DNA of 64,000 nucleotides from Methylobacterium radiotolerans JCM 2831 (GCF_000019725.1 NC_010505.1:4387001-4451000), one strand, 5' to 3'; shown: positions 25,741 through 35,029, numbered from the stretch's first letter. The notes: a model not told the origin generated them from the letters alone. Numbers and translations: made by a program.

Positions 25741-26436
25741 CTAAGCCGCACTGCGAGTCAGAACTCGCCCGACCTGCGTTGCGCTCCACTCGCCGCCGCG
25801 GGCCGTCCGGACGCGGCGGGCATTCATCTCGGCCGCGATCGAGCGATGGCTACCGCCGCGCGCCTGTATCTCTCGGATGATCGGCAGCACGTCGACGGCG
25901 AAGGCATCCGCATCGGCCTTGATCGAGGCGACGCCGAGCGCGCTGGCCTCCCCGAGGTTCGTCCGGTTGCCGAGCATGGCCCCCTGCGCTTTCTTCGCGG
26001 CAAGGGCGGCCTTGGTCCGGGCCGCGATCATCCGGCGCTCTTGCTCGGCCAGGGCGGCATAGATGTGCAGCATGAAGGGGTCGGCGTCCCGGCCGAGCTC
26101 GGCGACGACGAAGGGCACCCGCTGCGCCATCAGGCCGGCGATGAACGCCACATCCCGCGACAGGCGATCGAGCTTGGCGACCACGACGGGGCACCGCAGC
26201 TTGCGGGCTCGGGCGAGGGCCTTGGCGAGCTGCGGCCGGCGATCGAGGGCGTCGACCCCCTTGCCGGTCTCGATCTCATCGAACACCTCGACGACCTCGA
26301 ACCCCTCGCGGTCCACGAACTCGGCGATTCTCTGGCGTTGATCCGCGAGGCCGAGGCCGCTCTTGCCCTGTCGGTCCGTCGAGACGCGGACATAGGCCAC
26401 GAGGGGAGTCCGGGCCGGGGAAGCGGTGGCGGTCAC
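25741..26436 (-). CDS. Serine recombinase (resolvase/invertase family)
   Basis: 231 residues: N-terminal catalytic domain with '[20 protein letters not shown]' (nucleophile Ser19), '[19 protein letters not shown]' and '[20 protein letters not shown]', then a short C-terminal helix-turn-helix ('[20 protein letters not shown]'). It may invert or resolve DNA within the island or be a separate passenger. It is the only leftward gene in the middle of the island and separates the low-GC genes from the phage-like genes. A diverged remnant lies at 24396-24570. Confidence 0.85.
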   Translation of the reverse strand: MTATASPARTPLVAYVRVSTDRQGKSGLGLADQRQRIAEFVDREGFEVVEVFDEIETGKGVDALDRRPQLAKALARARKLRCPVVVAKLDRLSRDVAFIAGLMAQRVPFVVAELGRDADPFMLHIYAALAEQERRMIAARTKAALAAKKAQGAMLGNRTNLGEASALGVASIKADADAFAVDVLPIIREIQARGGSHRSIAAEMNARRVRTARGGEWSATQVGRVLTRSAA

Positions 26437-26586
26437 GATGGCCTCGACTGCGTTTGACTACAAAACCATACGACCGTTTGGATTTGTGTTCAATCAGTTT
26501 GACGCAGTTTGTCAGCGCCTCATCGCCAAATCACTGCGAAGCATCGACGTTGTCCAAAGTCATTCTGGTAATTATACACCCAAATT

Positions 26587-26811
26587 TTGAAGCACATCAA
26601 TGACGCTTCTATGCTCGCACAAAGTATTGTCAGCGCTGCATCTTTGAATTTGGAGATGGACGGGTTAAGACGTTTGTTCGAGCAAGCAATTCGGTCGCGA
26701 GCAGATGCAGATCCGGTCTGTCTTTCGATCGATAGCAACGCTCGGATGGTACGTGTCCGGGATGATCCGGGATCGTCTCGACATTTACCCACCTCCGAGG
26801 GATCGGCATGA
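26587..26811 (+). CDS. Hypothetical protein, first of a four-gene coupled operon
   Basis: 74 residues starting MKHINDASMLAQSIVSAASL; the first half is helical ('LEMDGLRRLFEQAIRSRADA'). Its TGA overlaps the ATG of the next gene by 4 bp (ATGA), the same coupling seen at the next two junctions, which supports it as real. No family is recognised. Confidence 0.5.
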   Translation: MKHINDASMLAQSIVSAASLNLEMDGLRRLFEQAIRSRADADPVCLSIDSNARMVRVRDDPGSSRHLPTSEGSA

Positions 26812-27218
26812 CACTGGCGAGCAAGGGGAGGTCGGCTGCGAAGGGGAGGTCCGCGGTTACGAACGGCCGAAAGCCTTTCCTGATACAGACAACCCGGAAG
26901 ACCCCGGAATACAGGCGTCTAAAGGACATCTTAGATCGACTGTTCAAAGAGCGTGGCGGGCTAGAAAACCTTTCTATCGAGGTTCAATCATCCTGCCGTG
27001 TATTCGCGGGCCTCGTGGTCCAACAGGAGATCATCCTCGGAAGAGTCGCGGCCGGCGAGGCCGTCGACAGTTCCGATCTCGCACGTATGGCCTACGCGCT
27101 GGAACGCGCCCGTCGGGCGATCGAAGTGCCTAAACGTTCGGCCGCCAAGAAGGGGCGGGTCGTCGCCATCATCCCGGGTGCAGGGGCGCCCTTCGCCGGA
27201 AAAGAGACAGCCCTGTGA
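26808..27218 (+). CDS. Hypothetical protein upstream of terminase small subunit
   Basis: 136 residues: a basic N-terminus ('SKGRSAAKGRSAVTNGRKPF'), then a helical core ('YRRLKDILDRLFKERGGLEN', 'VVQQEIILGRVAAGEAVDSS'). It overlaps both neighbours by 4 bp (ATGA upstream, GTGA downstream). In phage modules the gene before terS often encodes a small DNA-binding or HNH protein; nothing here identifies it. No family is recognised. Confidence 0.6.
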   Translation: MTLASKGRSAAKGRSAVTNGRKPFLIQTTRKTPEYRRLKDILDRLFKERGGLENLSIEVQSSCRVFAGLVVQQEIILGRVAAGEAVDSSDLARMAYALERARRAIEVPKRSAAKKGRVVAIIPGAGAPFAGKETAL

Positions 27219-27817
27219 ACCCGCTCAACCCCCGCCAGCATGCTTTCGTTCGCGCCTTCCTGGTCGGAGAAACGGCCGGCATCGCCAGCGCATCCGCGGT
27301 CGCGGCCGGGTACAGCGCCGAGAGCGCCCCGGACCTGATGGCGAACCCCACGGTGGTGAAAGCCATCTCGGACGCGCATGCAGAGGCGAGCGCCGCCACT
27401 GGCATCACCCTCGCGCGGGTCAAGGCCGAGTTGGGGCGGATCGGCTTTTCGGATCTCCGCGAGGTGTTGCAGTGGCGGACGCTGATCGTCGAGACCGGTG
27501 AAGAAAACGACGATGGCGAGCCTATCGTGAGGGCTTCGACTGAGCTCGTCTTAAAAGATTGGGCAGAGTTGACGCCCGATGCGGCCGCTTGCATTTCGGA
27601 AATCAAGCGAACGAAGGACGGAACCATCACAGTAAAGTTGCATCCCAAGGTCGCTGCGCTCGTCGAGCTCGGCCGTCATTTGGGCTTGCCGACGAAGATG
27701 GCCCTGACTGGACCAAACGGGGAAGGCCCTGTCGAGACGATTACCCGCGAGATGACGGCCCAAGAGGCCGCCGATTTGTATCGACGTACTCTCGAAGAGG
27801 GAAAACTGACCCAATGA
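27215..27817 (+). CDS. Phage terminase small subunit-like protein
   Basis: 200 residues from a GTG start that overlaps the preceding stop. The N-terminus 'LNPRQHAFVRAFLVGETAGI' followed by 'SASAVAAGYSAESAPDLMAN' and 'AISDAHAEASAATGITLARV' is characteristic of terminase_2-type small subunits (helix-turn-helix that recognises pac/cos DNA). No large subunit follows it anywhere in the island. A lone terS is typical of phage-inducible satellites, which use it to redirect a helper's packaging motor. Confidence 0.75.
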   Translation: MNPLNPRQHAFVRAFLVGETAGIASASAVAAGYSAESAPDLMANPTVVKAISDAHAEASAATGITLARVKAELGRIGFSDLREVLQWRTLIVETGEENDDGEPIVRASTELVLKDWAELTPDAAACISEIKRTKDGTITVKLHPKVAALVELGRHLGLPTKMALTGPNGEGPVETITREMTAQEAADLYRRTLEEGKLTQ

Positions 27818-28323
27818 CTTACAGCGTCCTGACTCCCGAACAGATCAGCCGACTGCGCCAGTACGGTGCCGAGACACCCGGTGGCTTCCCGGTGGCGGAT
27901 CACGCGCCGCCGCGTCCTGCGCCGGCTCGTCTGGCAGGGCGCCCGACCTATGACGCTGCGGCGCTGGCCGAGATCTCGAACAGCATCGCCGTGGTGAGCC
28001 GTGGAGTCGCCGAGGTCGGAGCGGCCTTCCAGCGTCGCCAGGCCCGCGCGACCGCGGATGCAGCCCGTGAAGCTGTCGCGGCGCTGGGGCGGGCCTCTGT
28101 GGACTACACGCGAACCGGGCCCATCGCCGCGATCAACGCCCGCAACGCCGAGGTGTGGGGCCGTAAGCCGGCAGGTGTGGAGCCTGCCCGAGCGGCGCTT
28201 CCACCCGGCTTCACGGCAGATGCTGGCCTCGGCGCGCCCGATGCGATGGGTCCGGCCAAATTTTCGACGCTGGCCGCGATCAACGCCCGCAACGCCGAGG
28301 TGTGGGGCAAGCGCGCCTCGTAA
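27814..28323 (+). CDS. Hypothetical protein with a duplicated AAINARNAEVWG motif
   Basis: 169 residues from ATG 27814, coupled to the terS stop by ATGA. The motif 'AAINARNAEVWG' occurs twice, encoded by a perfect 36-bp direct repeat (28126-28161 and 28273-28308). The second copy is at the extreme C-terminus, so it may be a short binding peptide. The middle is Ala/Arg-rich and helical. No family is recognised; its place after terS suggests a packaging or structural partner. Confidence 0.55.
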   Translation: MTYSVLTPEQISRLRQYGAETPGGFPVADHAPPRPAPARLAGRPTYDAAALAEISNSIAVVSRGVAEVGAAFQRRQARATADAAREAVAALGRASVDYTRTGPIAAINARNAEVWGRKPAGVEPARAALPPGFTADAGLGAPDAMGPAKFSTLAAINARNAEVWGKRAS

Positions 28324-28404
28324 CCCGACCCGGGGGCCATCCGGTCCCCGGCCCGCAGCAGGCCCGCCGTGATGGCGGCCCGTCCCGACGAAGGAATGAC
28401 CACC

Positions 28405-28644
28405 ATGGCTGATCTACGCGTGTTCGGCACCATCGGCCCTTTCACCCTGACGTTGTCGAGCGTCCCGCAAGCGTCCGGGCCCGGCGAGACGGCCGCGCGC
28501 TCGGCGCTTTCTCTGCGCCTCGTGAATGGTGCCGATATCCGCCCGGTGGCGGCCTTTCCGGCCGAGAACGTGGGGCAGGCCGCGGTAGTCGGCGAGGCCG
28601 TCATGAGCACGTTCCGGGCGGCGGGTGCTGCCGTGCTGCCCTGA
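28405..28644 (+). CDS. Small hypothetical phage-like protein
   Basis: 79 residues starting MADLRVFGTIGPFTLTLSSV; the ATG at 28396 (MTTM) is an alternative. Beta-rich beginning, then 'LSLRLVNGADIRPVAAFPAE'. GAAGGA precedes the start. It lies between the terS operon and the coiled-coil protein, each separated by similar GC-rich spacers. No family is recognised. Confidence 0.5.
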   Translation: MADLRVFGTIGPFTLTLSSVPQASGPGETAARSALSLRLVNGADIRPVAAFPAENVGQAAVVGEAVMSTFRAAGAAVLP

Positions 28645-28717
28645 CCGCAGCGTGACGCGCCCCGGGGCGCAACAAACCCGCCGAGACGGCGGCAAGTCCG
28701 ATCCAAGGAGAGACCCC

Positions 28718-29518
28718 ATGAATGCGAACACCGCCTCGACGCCTTCCGCAGCCACTCCAATGACGCGACAGCCCTCCGGGTTGGCAATTGTCGATGCGCG
28801 GAGCGTGACCTTCTCTCGCCAGCCGCAGAACCCCTATCTTCCGCTCGCGCCGGCATACGACGATGCTGCCCGCCGTGCCATCCTCGCGGGTCTGCTGCGA
28901 GAGCTCGACGATGCACATGAGGCCGAGATTGCCCTCTGCGGACAGGTCAGCGTCGCCGCCAGCCATCAGCAGGAAGCCATCGAACAGCTCTCGGCGGCCT
29001 CGGCGGCGACGACTGCGGCGAAGGCTGCCGCCGCTCGCGCTACCGCAGATTGGCTCGCCCGCGATCGGGTCGGTGAACGTCCGGGCACGACGGCTTCCGT
29101 GGTCGCGGCACAGACGGCCGAGGCCGCGGCGGCGGCGGATGCCGAGACCATCGGTGGCGCGCTCGACACGCTGCGCGGTGACTTGGAAACCGCAAGGATC
29201 CGATCGCAGCATGCTCGCGAGGCTGCGCAGCAGTCGAAACAGTGCATGTTCACTGCCCGTGCCAACCACTTGGCCGCCGAGGTCAACACCAAGACCGCCG
29301 AGCTTGAGGCCCTTCGCGGTCAGCTTCGCGCGTTCGTCCGGTCAACTGTCGGCAACCTGATGCTGGTGCCGCCTCAGGTGAGCGATGCAGTCACTCGGCG
29401 CCCCCACGATCACCCCTTGGACGGGCCTGTAGGCGAGGCGCACTACAAGCGGTGGATCGATTGGGGCGCCGACCTGATGCGCGACCCGTGGGCTCAGTTC
29501 CCGAGCGCGGACGACTGA
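28718..29518 (+). CDS. Hypothetical coiled-coil phage-like protein
   Basis: 266 residues from ATG 28718, which follows AAGGAGAG. It has a long Ala/Glu-rich helical stretch between about residues 60 and 200 ('LLRELDDAHEAEIALCGQVS', 'AAEVNTKTAELEALRGQLRA') and a C-terminal acidic, Trp-containing end ('YKRWIDWGADLMRDPWAQFP'). Coiled-coil proteins just ahead of the tape-measure gene are common in tail modules, but no family is recognised. Confidence 0.5.
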   Translation: MNANTASTPSAATPMTRQPSGLAIVDARSVTFSRQPQNPYLPLAPAYDDAARRAILAGLLRELDDAHEAEIALCGQVSVAASHQQEAIEQLSAASAATTAAKAAAARATADWLARDRVGERPGTTASVVAAQTAEAAAAADAETIGGALDTLRGDLETARIRSQHAREAAQQSKQCMFTARANHLAAEVNTKTAELEALRGQLRAFVRSTVGNLMLVPPQVSDAVTRRPHDHPLDGPVGEAHYKRWIDWGADLMRDPWAQFPSADD

Positions 29519-31394
29519 ATTTCCCCGATTGCCGGCGGCAGCCTTGATGGGGTCTCGGCTGCCGTCGGCGATGCAGCCAGCGGGTGGTGCTGCCAACAAC
29601 CCCCGCAGCCGGCGCCGCTCTTAGGTCTCCACCGGGCGGCGCCGGCACACTCTACAGACTGACCATGACCGGCCCGCTGGATAGCGCGCCTTTCCTACAA
29701 ATGGACTGGTGTAATTATGGCGGACACGATCAAAGAGTTCCTTGTTGGACTTGCGTTCAACGTCGACAAATCGTCCGAGCGCAAATTTACCGACGCAATT
29801 CGTACCGCCACCTTGCAGGCCGACTTGCTCGCCCGCGGCCTTGAGAGTGCGGCGGTCGCCGTCGCGAAGGCCGTCGCCAAGATCGCGGAGGGTTTCGAGA
29901 GCGTCCAGTATGTGGCGCAGCGAGCGAACACGTCGGTCGGCAACCTGCGCTCGATGACGTACGCCCTGTCGCAGCTCGGCACATCGGCCGGGGCGGCACA
30001 GGCCGCTCTCTCGCGGTTCGGCCGCCAGGTTGCCACGGACCCCGGCGCCGAGTCGCTGCTCAAGGCGATCGGCGTGCGCACCCGCGATGCGAAGGGGAAA
30101 CTGCGGGACACCGTCGATCTGTTCGAGGAGTTCGGCAAGGCAACTAAGCGGATGCCGGCCTACGTGGCCCTTGGCTACGCGCAGCAGCTCGGCATCGACG
30201 ACGACACCATGCGAGCGATGCGGGAGCAGCCCGAATTGCTCTCCAAGATGCGCCGCGAGCACGCCGAACTGGCCCGCTCCCTCGGCGTCGACCTCGACGA
30301 GTCCTCCCGCAAGGGGACGGACTTCATGCAGTCGCTTCGGAAGCTGCAAGAGGTCATCACCCTCGTGGCCGAGAAGCTGCTGGCCGACCTGGCGCCAGCA
30401 TTCAAAACGTTCGTCGATCAGGCGATTGAGTGGGTCCGGCAGAACCCCGATGCGATCCGGGACGGCCTTGAACGGATCGGCACCGCGGCGATGGAGTTCG
30501 CCAAGGCGTGTATCGAGATCGCGAAGGAACTCGGCCCGGTCATCACCAAGATCGGTGAGCTGGCGAGCTCGATCACCGGGCACGGTGGCCTGCAAGGCAC
30601 GATGGAGCTGTTCGCGGCCTTCATGGTCGGGTCGTGGGCCCTCCGGATTGTCGGGGCCATCGGCAGCGTCGGAACGGCCTGGGGGGCTCTTATGCTGCGC
30701 CTGGGAATTCCTCTGGCGATCGGAGCCATTGCGACCGGGCATAGGTACCAGACGCCCGAGCAGGCCGCGAAGGATCCCGATCAGGCGGTGTTGCAGCAGG
30801 AGGGCATCGACCGCCGGGCTCGCGTCCGCAACTGGATCGGCGAGAAGTGGCGCAGCGTGTTTGGTGGCGGCAGCGCCGAGGCGGCCGATGGCAGTAGCGA
30901 CGGCATCCGTCGGCGCGGTGCACGGGCAGCGGCCGGCGATCAGAGCGGCGGCGTGGCGGCCAACCCCGGGGACTACAAGGATGTGCTGGACCACATCGCC
31001 CGGTCTGAGGGCACGGCGCACCGCGCCGGTGGTGGGTACAACACCTCGTTGGCAAATGGCCTGCTGCTTCCGGGCGGGAAGGAACAGGATCTCACGAAAA
31101 AGACCCTCGACGAGATCGACGCCCTACAAACCGGGATGCTGCGGCATCAGGCAAACCGTTGGAACAGCAGCGCCATCGGTCGATATCAAGTCGTTCGCAC
31201 GACCCTGCGCGCGCAGCGCGCCGCGCTCGGTTTGAAGGGGACAGACCTGTATGACGAGGCCTTGCAGGACCGTATTGGTGCAAACCTCGCCAAAGCGCGC
31301 GGGGCGGACCCTGTTGGCCTGCGCCAGGAGTGGGCCTCGCTCGTCGGGGCTAAGAACACCATCGCCGTCGAGTTGATGCGGAAGATCCGGCTAG

Positions 31395-32299
31395 GGCGTC
31401 TCTGCAAACTCATGTGAGCCAGAGCATGGTCATGCCGAGGGTGACCATGGCGAGGTAGTTGGCAGCCCGCTTCTCGTAGCGGGTGGCGATGCGGCGATAC
31501 TGCTTGAGGCGGTTGATCAGCCGCTCGACCTTGTTGCGCTCGCGGTACGCGGCCTTGTCAAAGTCGGGCTGACGCGGCTGGTCCTTGCGGGTCGGGATGA
31601 CCGGCTCGATCCGACGCTGCCTGAGGCGACAACGCGCCGGCGGACTGGAGTAACCCCGGTCCCCTGCCGTCCTACGGGGCCGCAGGCGCGGGCGGCCTCG
31701 CCCTGGACGTGGCACCGCGCCCTTGTCCATCAAGGCGTCCAGTGCGAACTGCTCGTGCCTTTCGCCGGCCGTCAGCACCGCCGCGATCGGCTTGCCGCCG
31801 CCCTCGGCGCGCAGATGCAGCTTGGTGGAGAACCCGCCCTGGCTGCGCCCGAGCGCTTCGCCCACGCCCTCGACGGTCGCCTCACCCCCCGATGGCGCCG
31901 GACCGGCGTGCCCCGGCGGCGTGCTGGTGGGCGCGCACCACCGTGGCGTCCACGAAGTGCAGATCCCAGTCCAGGGCGCCGCGGGCGTCCGCCTGCGCCT
32001 GCAGGCGCTGCAGCACCCGGTCGAACACGCCCGCCTTGCGCCACCGGTAGAACCGGCTCGACACGGTTCCGACCGCCCCGTAGCGGGCCGGCAGGTCCTC
32101 CCAGGGAGCACCGGTACGCAGGATCCAGAGCATGCCGTTGAGCACTTGGCGGTGATCCTCGGCGGGCCGGCCCGTGCGCGGCTTCTGCGGAGGCAGCAGC
32201 GGGGCGATCTGCTCCCACTGCGCGTCAGTCAGTTCAAAGCGTCGCATCAGGCCCACATGGGGCCGATCCCGCGGCCTGTGAACCCTTTGCAGAGACGCC
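31395..32299 (-). mobile_element. IS5-family (IS427-type) insertion sequence
   Basis: 905-bp element with perfect terminal inverted repeats of at least 14 bp (GGCGTCTCTGCAAA at the left; its inverse at the right) and a 4-bp target duplication CTAG at 31391-31394 and 32300-32303. It encodes a two-frame transposase on the minus strand. The perfect ends and intact target duplication indicate a recent insertion. Confidence 0.95.
31410..32247 (-). CDS. IS427-type transposase in two frames
   Basis: The first frame (32247-31882) starts MRRFELTDAQWEQIAPLLPP and contains the first Asp in 'WDLHFVDATVVRAH'. It ends at a TGA right after a run of six G (31885-31890 on the minus strand). The second frame continues from that point ('GGFSTKLHLRAEGGGKPIAA') through 'AGDRGYSS' (second Asp) and 'YRERNKVERLINRLKQYRRI' with the Glu and the Y..RE..K signature, stopping at 31410. 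A slip on the G-run would join them, as in other IS427-group elements. DDE transposase, likely active. Confidence 0.85.
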
Positions 32300-32872
32300 C
32301 TAGGCGCCAACATCACGCCGCACGCACCGCTGGAAAAGCCGGACGTGGCAGGAGCCGCGAAGGGTCTCGGCAAGCTGATGTCGCCCGAGGATCGAGCCGA
32401 GGCGGCCAAGGCCGACGCCGCGCGGGCCGAGGAAGCGAAGGCGCGGGCGGCCAAGCCCATGACAAGGGAAGAGGCCGCCGCTAGCGCGCGGGAGCATATC
32501 CGGCGGTTCCAGGAGGTCTACAAAGCCACAGGTAACGCCTTCCTGGCCGACGCAGAAGCACGCAAAGCGGCGGCTGCTCTGGTCGATGCCAAGCCCGCCG
32601 CCCCCGCGGCGCGGCGGCCGACGTTCACGCCTAGCTTCGCTCCGGCAAAGGCCCCGCCGCTCGGCGCGTCGGCGAACAACAGCCGCTCGGCCAGCCTGAC
32701 GCAGCACAATCAGATCAACGTCCAGGGCGGCGAGGCCCGACAGACTGCCGAACTGGTGATGCAGGGGCAGAAGCAGCTCGGCACATTCGGCATCGAGGGC
32801 ATCAAGTCGGCCATCCGGTAGCAGGCCGAATGAGGCTTGCCTTCGATTGTCATGACGAGCAGGGAGGTTTTC

Positions 32873-33214
32873 GTGTCCACCGATGTGCCGGCCGCTGTTT
32901 CCGCGGCCTTTGCCGAGTCTCCAACGTTGCCGCCGGCCGCTATCTGTCGGTTGCTTCGGATGGATGCAAAAACCCTGCGTCAGCACGTCCGCGCAGGAAA
33001 TATCCGATACGTCTTGAAGGGTTTTGGCGAGAAACGCCCGAGAAGAGAGTTCACGCAGTCCGACATTTTAGGCTTTCTCAATAAAAGGGCTCGCGAGGAA
33101 TGTCTGTCTACAAGCCAAAAGGGTCGCCGTACTTCCTTTTCGACTTCCAGCGCGGAGGTCATCGGTTTTATGGAACGACACAAGAGACCGAGCGGCGTCG
33201 GGCCGAAGCGATAG
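32873..33214 (+). CDS. HTH regulator/excisionase-like protein overlapping the integrase
   Basis: About 113 residues from GTG 32873, which follows AGGGAGG by 5 bp; the open frame extends upstream to 32837. 'AICRLLRMDAKTLRQHVRAG' reads as a MerR/excisionase-type helix-turn-helix followed by 'FTQSDILGFLNKRAREE'. The last 115 bp overlap the integrase start in another frame. Position directly upstream of the integrase suggests an excisionase or integrase regulator; it could equally control tail genes. Confidence 0.55.
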   Translation: MSTDVPAAVSAAFAESPTLPPAAICRLLRMDAKTLRQHVRAGNIRYVLKGFGEKRPRREFTQSDILGFLNKRAREECLSTSQKGRRTSFSTSSAEVIGFMERHKRPSGVGPKR

Positions 33215-34290
33215 AACAGGCCGAGATCCGCAAGGCAGAGGCGCAGGTTCGTCGCGATCGGCGCTCGCGTGGTGCCCCGATGACGATCGATATCGCGGCC
33301 ATGCGGTACTGGAATGAGCGAGGCATGCACACGGCAACCGCCCGCGAAACCGAACGCAACCTTGAGCGCCTTGTCGAATGGATCGGCCCAAACACACCGC
33401 TCCAAGACATCACCGATGACACGCTCGCCCAGCTTGTCGCGCGGCGCCGCGGGCAGGCGAAGGTCAACGCCGCCCGCGTGAAACGGCCAGGCAAGCCGCT
33501 GGGCCCGCTCGGCCTCGTATCCCCGGGGCAGGTGAACCGTTCGGTCACGCAGCTCCTGCGCCGCGTTCTGACGCGAGCGCGCAAGGCGTGGAAGGTGGCC
33601 CTTCCCGACGAGCCGAACTGGACGGAGCACATGTTGACTGAGCCGCGAGAGCGCGTGCGCGAGCTCCGGCACGAAGAGGAAAGCCGCCTAGAGGCCGTTG
33701 AGCGTGACGAGTACCGTGCCCCGCGCCTGTTCGCGCAAATCACCGGCCTACGACGCCGCGAGGTCACGTCGCTAACATGGCGGCAGGTCGACTTCGGCGC
33801 CGAGGTGATCCGCGTCATCGGCAAGGGCGGCAAAGGGCACGAGATCCCCATCACGCCGGAACTGCACCTGCTTCTTTGGCCTCTGCGAGGGCAGCACGAG
33901 ACGCACGTTTTCACGTACCGTTGTCAGCGCACTCGGCTGTGCCCGACTTCGAAGCGCCGATTCGTGAAGGGCCAAATCTACCCGATCACCTACCACGGCT
34001 TCTCGACGCACGTCCGGCGCGGACTAGAGAAAGCCGGGGTCGCCGATTTCCGAATCCACGACCTGCGCCACACGAGTGCAACCCGCACCCTCCGGGCGAC
34101 AAAGAACCTCAAGATCGTGCAGAAGCTGCTCAACCACTCGTCGCTCAGCGTGACTGAAAAGTACGCTCACGCGGATCTCGACGATCTGCGCGATGCGATG
34201 ATCGAGACGGCTGCCGATTCCGCCGCCCGTCGCTTGAAGTCCCGAGAAAAGTCCCGAGACGGGCGCCATACACAGTCAAAAAACCATTAA
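33100..34290 (+). CDS. int: Tyrosine integrase of the tRNA-Arg island
   Basis: 396 residues starting MSVYKPKGSPYFLFDFQRGG, a usual start for this integrase type. A core-binding domain lies at about 62-165 and a catalytic domain at about 195-375. The catalytic residues Arg218 ('TGLRRREV'), His320 and Arg323 ('HDLRHTSAT'), His346 ('LLNHSSLS') and Tyr355 ('TEKYAH') are all present. It ends 33 bp before attR. It recombines the tRNA-Arg 3' end, reading toward attR. It looks fully functional. Confidence 0.92.
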   Translation: MSVYKPKGSPYFLFDFQRGGHRFYGTTQETERRRAEAIEQAEIRKAEAQVRRDRRSRGAPMTIDIAAMRYWNERGMHTATARETERNLERLVEWIGPNTPLQDITDDTLAQLVARRRGQAKVNAARVKRPGKPLGPLGLVSPGQVNRSVTQLLRRVLTRARKAWKVALPDEPNWTEHMLTEPRERVRELRHEEESRLEAVERDEYRAPRLFAQITGLRRREVTSLTWRQVDFGAEVIRVIGKGGKGHEIPITPELHLLLWPLRGQHETHVFTYRCQRTRLCPTSKRRFVKGQIYPITYHGFSTHVRRGLEKAGVADFRIHDLRHTSATRTLRATKNLKIVQKLLNHSSLSVTEKYAHADLDDLRDAMIETAADSAARRLKSREKSRDGRHTQSKNH

Positions 34291-34323
34291 AATCAATGAT
34301 CTGGCGGCATATAGAGCGGAATG

Positions 34324-34370
34324 CTTCTAAGCGGCAGGTCGTAGGTTCGAGCCCTACCGGGGTCGCCAGG
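34324..34370 (+). repeat. attR: 47-bp direct repeat of the tRNA-Arg 3' end
   Basis: Perfect copy of 17702-17748. Only the 3' 45 nt of the tRNA are present here, so it is not a second tRNA gene. It marks the right end of the island. Confidence 0.95.
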
Positions 34371-35029
34371 TGTTTCAACGGGTTGGCACCGAGTTTGCGC
34401 GGCGGCAAGAACCCCGGGACAGCTCCGAATCCGGGCTCTCCGTTTCCCGCAGGGAGCGACGCGCGCGCGCGGGGTACGGGACGCGTCGCGCCCGCGACAG
34501 CCGCCGGGCCAGGAGGCGGCTGAGCCTGGCCGCGGCCCAGCGCCGCCGCTCAGGTCCGTCCTCCGCGCGCGCCGAAGTCCTCGGAACGAGGCAGCCGCAC
34601 CATGACCGCCGGCGATCGAACGCGGGCGACGGCGACAGCGCCGATGACCCGCTCTCGTGCGCGAATCTGGTCCTGCAACAAGCCGCGGCCGAGGCGATTG
34701 ATGCGGACGACGCGAAGCCCTGGATCATCATCGAGAACGGCGACATCCTGGCGCCCAACTGGATCAGGGCCAGTACCGGCACATCCCGCCCGCAAGCATG
34801 GGCCGTGAGCCGGCGCTCTGCGGTATGCAGTTCCCCCGCCGCACCGGGCCTCAGCCGGAACCGGCGAGGCGCCTGAACTTCACGTGCAGGGATCACCTCC
34901 GCCAATCGGCCGGTTCCCCCCTCGTGCGCCCACTCCCGCACCGTGCCGAGCCGGACCGTTGGTCATGGGCACTCTGCGGGGTGAGGAACACGCAAGCTGC
35001 TCAAAAGCGAGCGCAGGAGGAAAGCTGAC
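34371..35029. other. No confirmed gene
   Basis: About 660 bp. The + strand frame at 34370-34876 contains one stretch that looks protein-like ('LVLQQAAAEAIDADDAKPWI', then 'IIENGDILAPNWIRA'), but its first 85 residues are Arg-rich background and no ribosome binding site or family was found. It may be a decayed gene. Confidence 0.3.

Larger units (their letters stand above)
29717..32821 (+). pseudogene. Tape-measure/muramidase-like protein split by an insertion sequence
   Basis: The 5' part (29717-31394) reads as an elongated helical protein starting MADTIKEFLVGLAFNVDKSS. It has tape-measure character ('VAQRANTSVGNLRSMTYALS') and a hydrophobic stretch near residue 300. A lysozyme-like domain begins near 420 ('DYKDVLDHIARSEGT', 'GRYQVV'). 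The frame is broken at 31395 by an IS element. Removing the 905-bp IS plus one CTAG copy rejoins the frame as '...KIRLGANITPHAP...' and runs on to a stop at 32821, giving 731 codons. The C-terminal part is Ala/Glu-rich. The gene was intact until a recent insertion. Confidence 0.75.

Noticed and set aside
34324..34370. Second tRNA-Arg gene
   Set aside because: Only the 3' part from the anticodon loop onward is present; the acceptor 5' strand and D-arm are missing, so it is attR.
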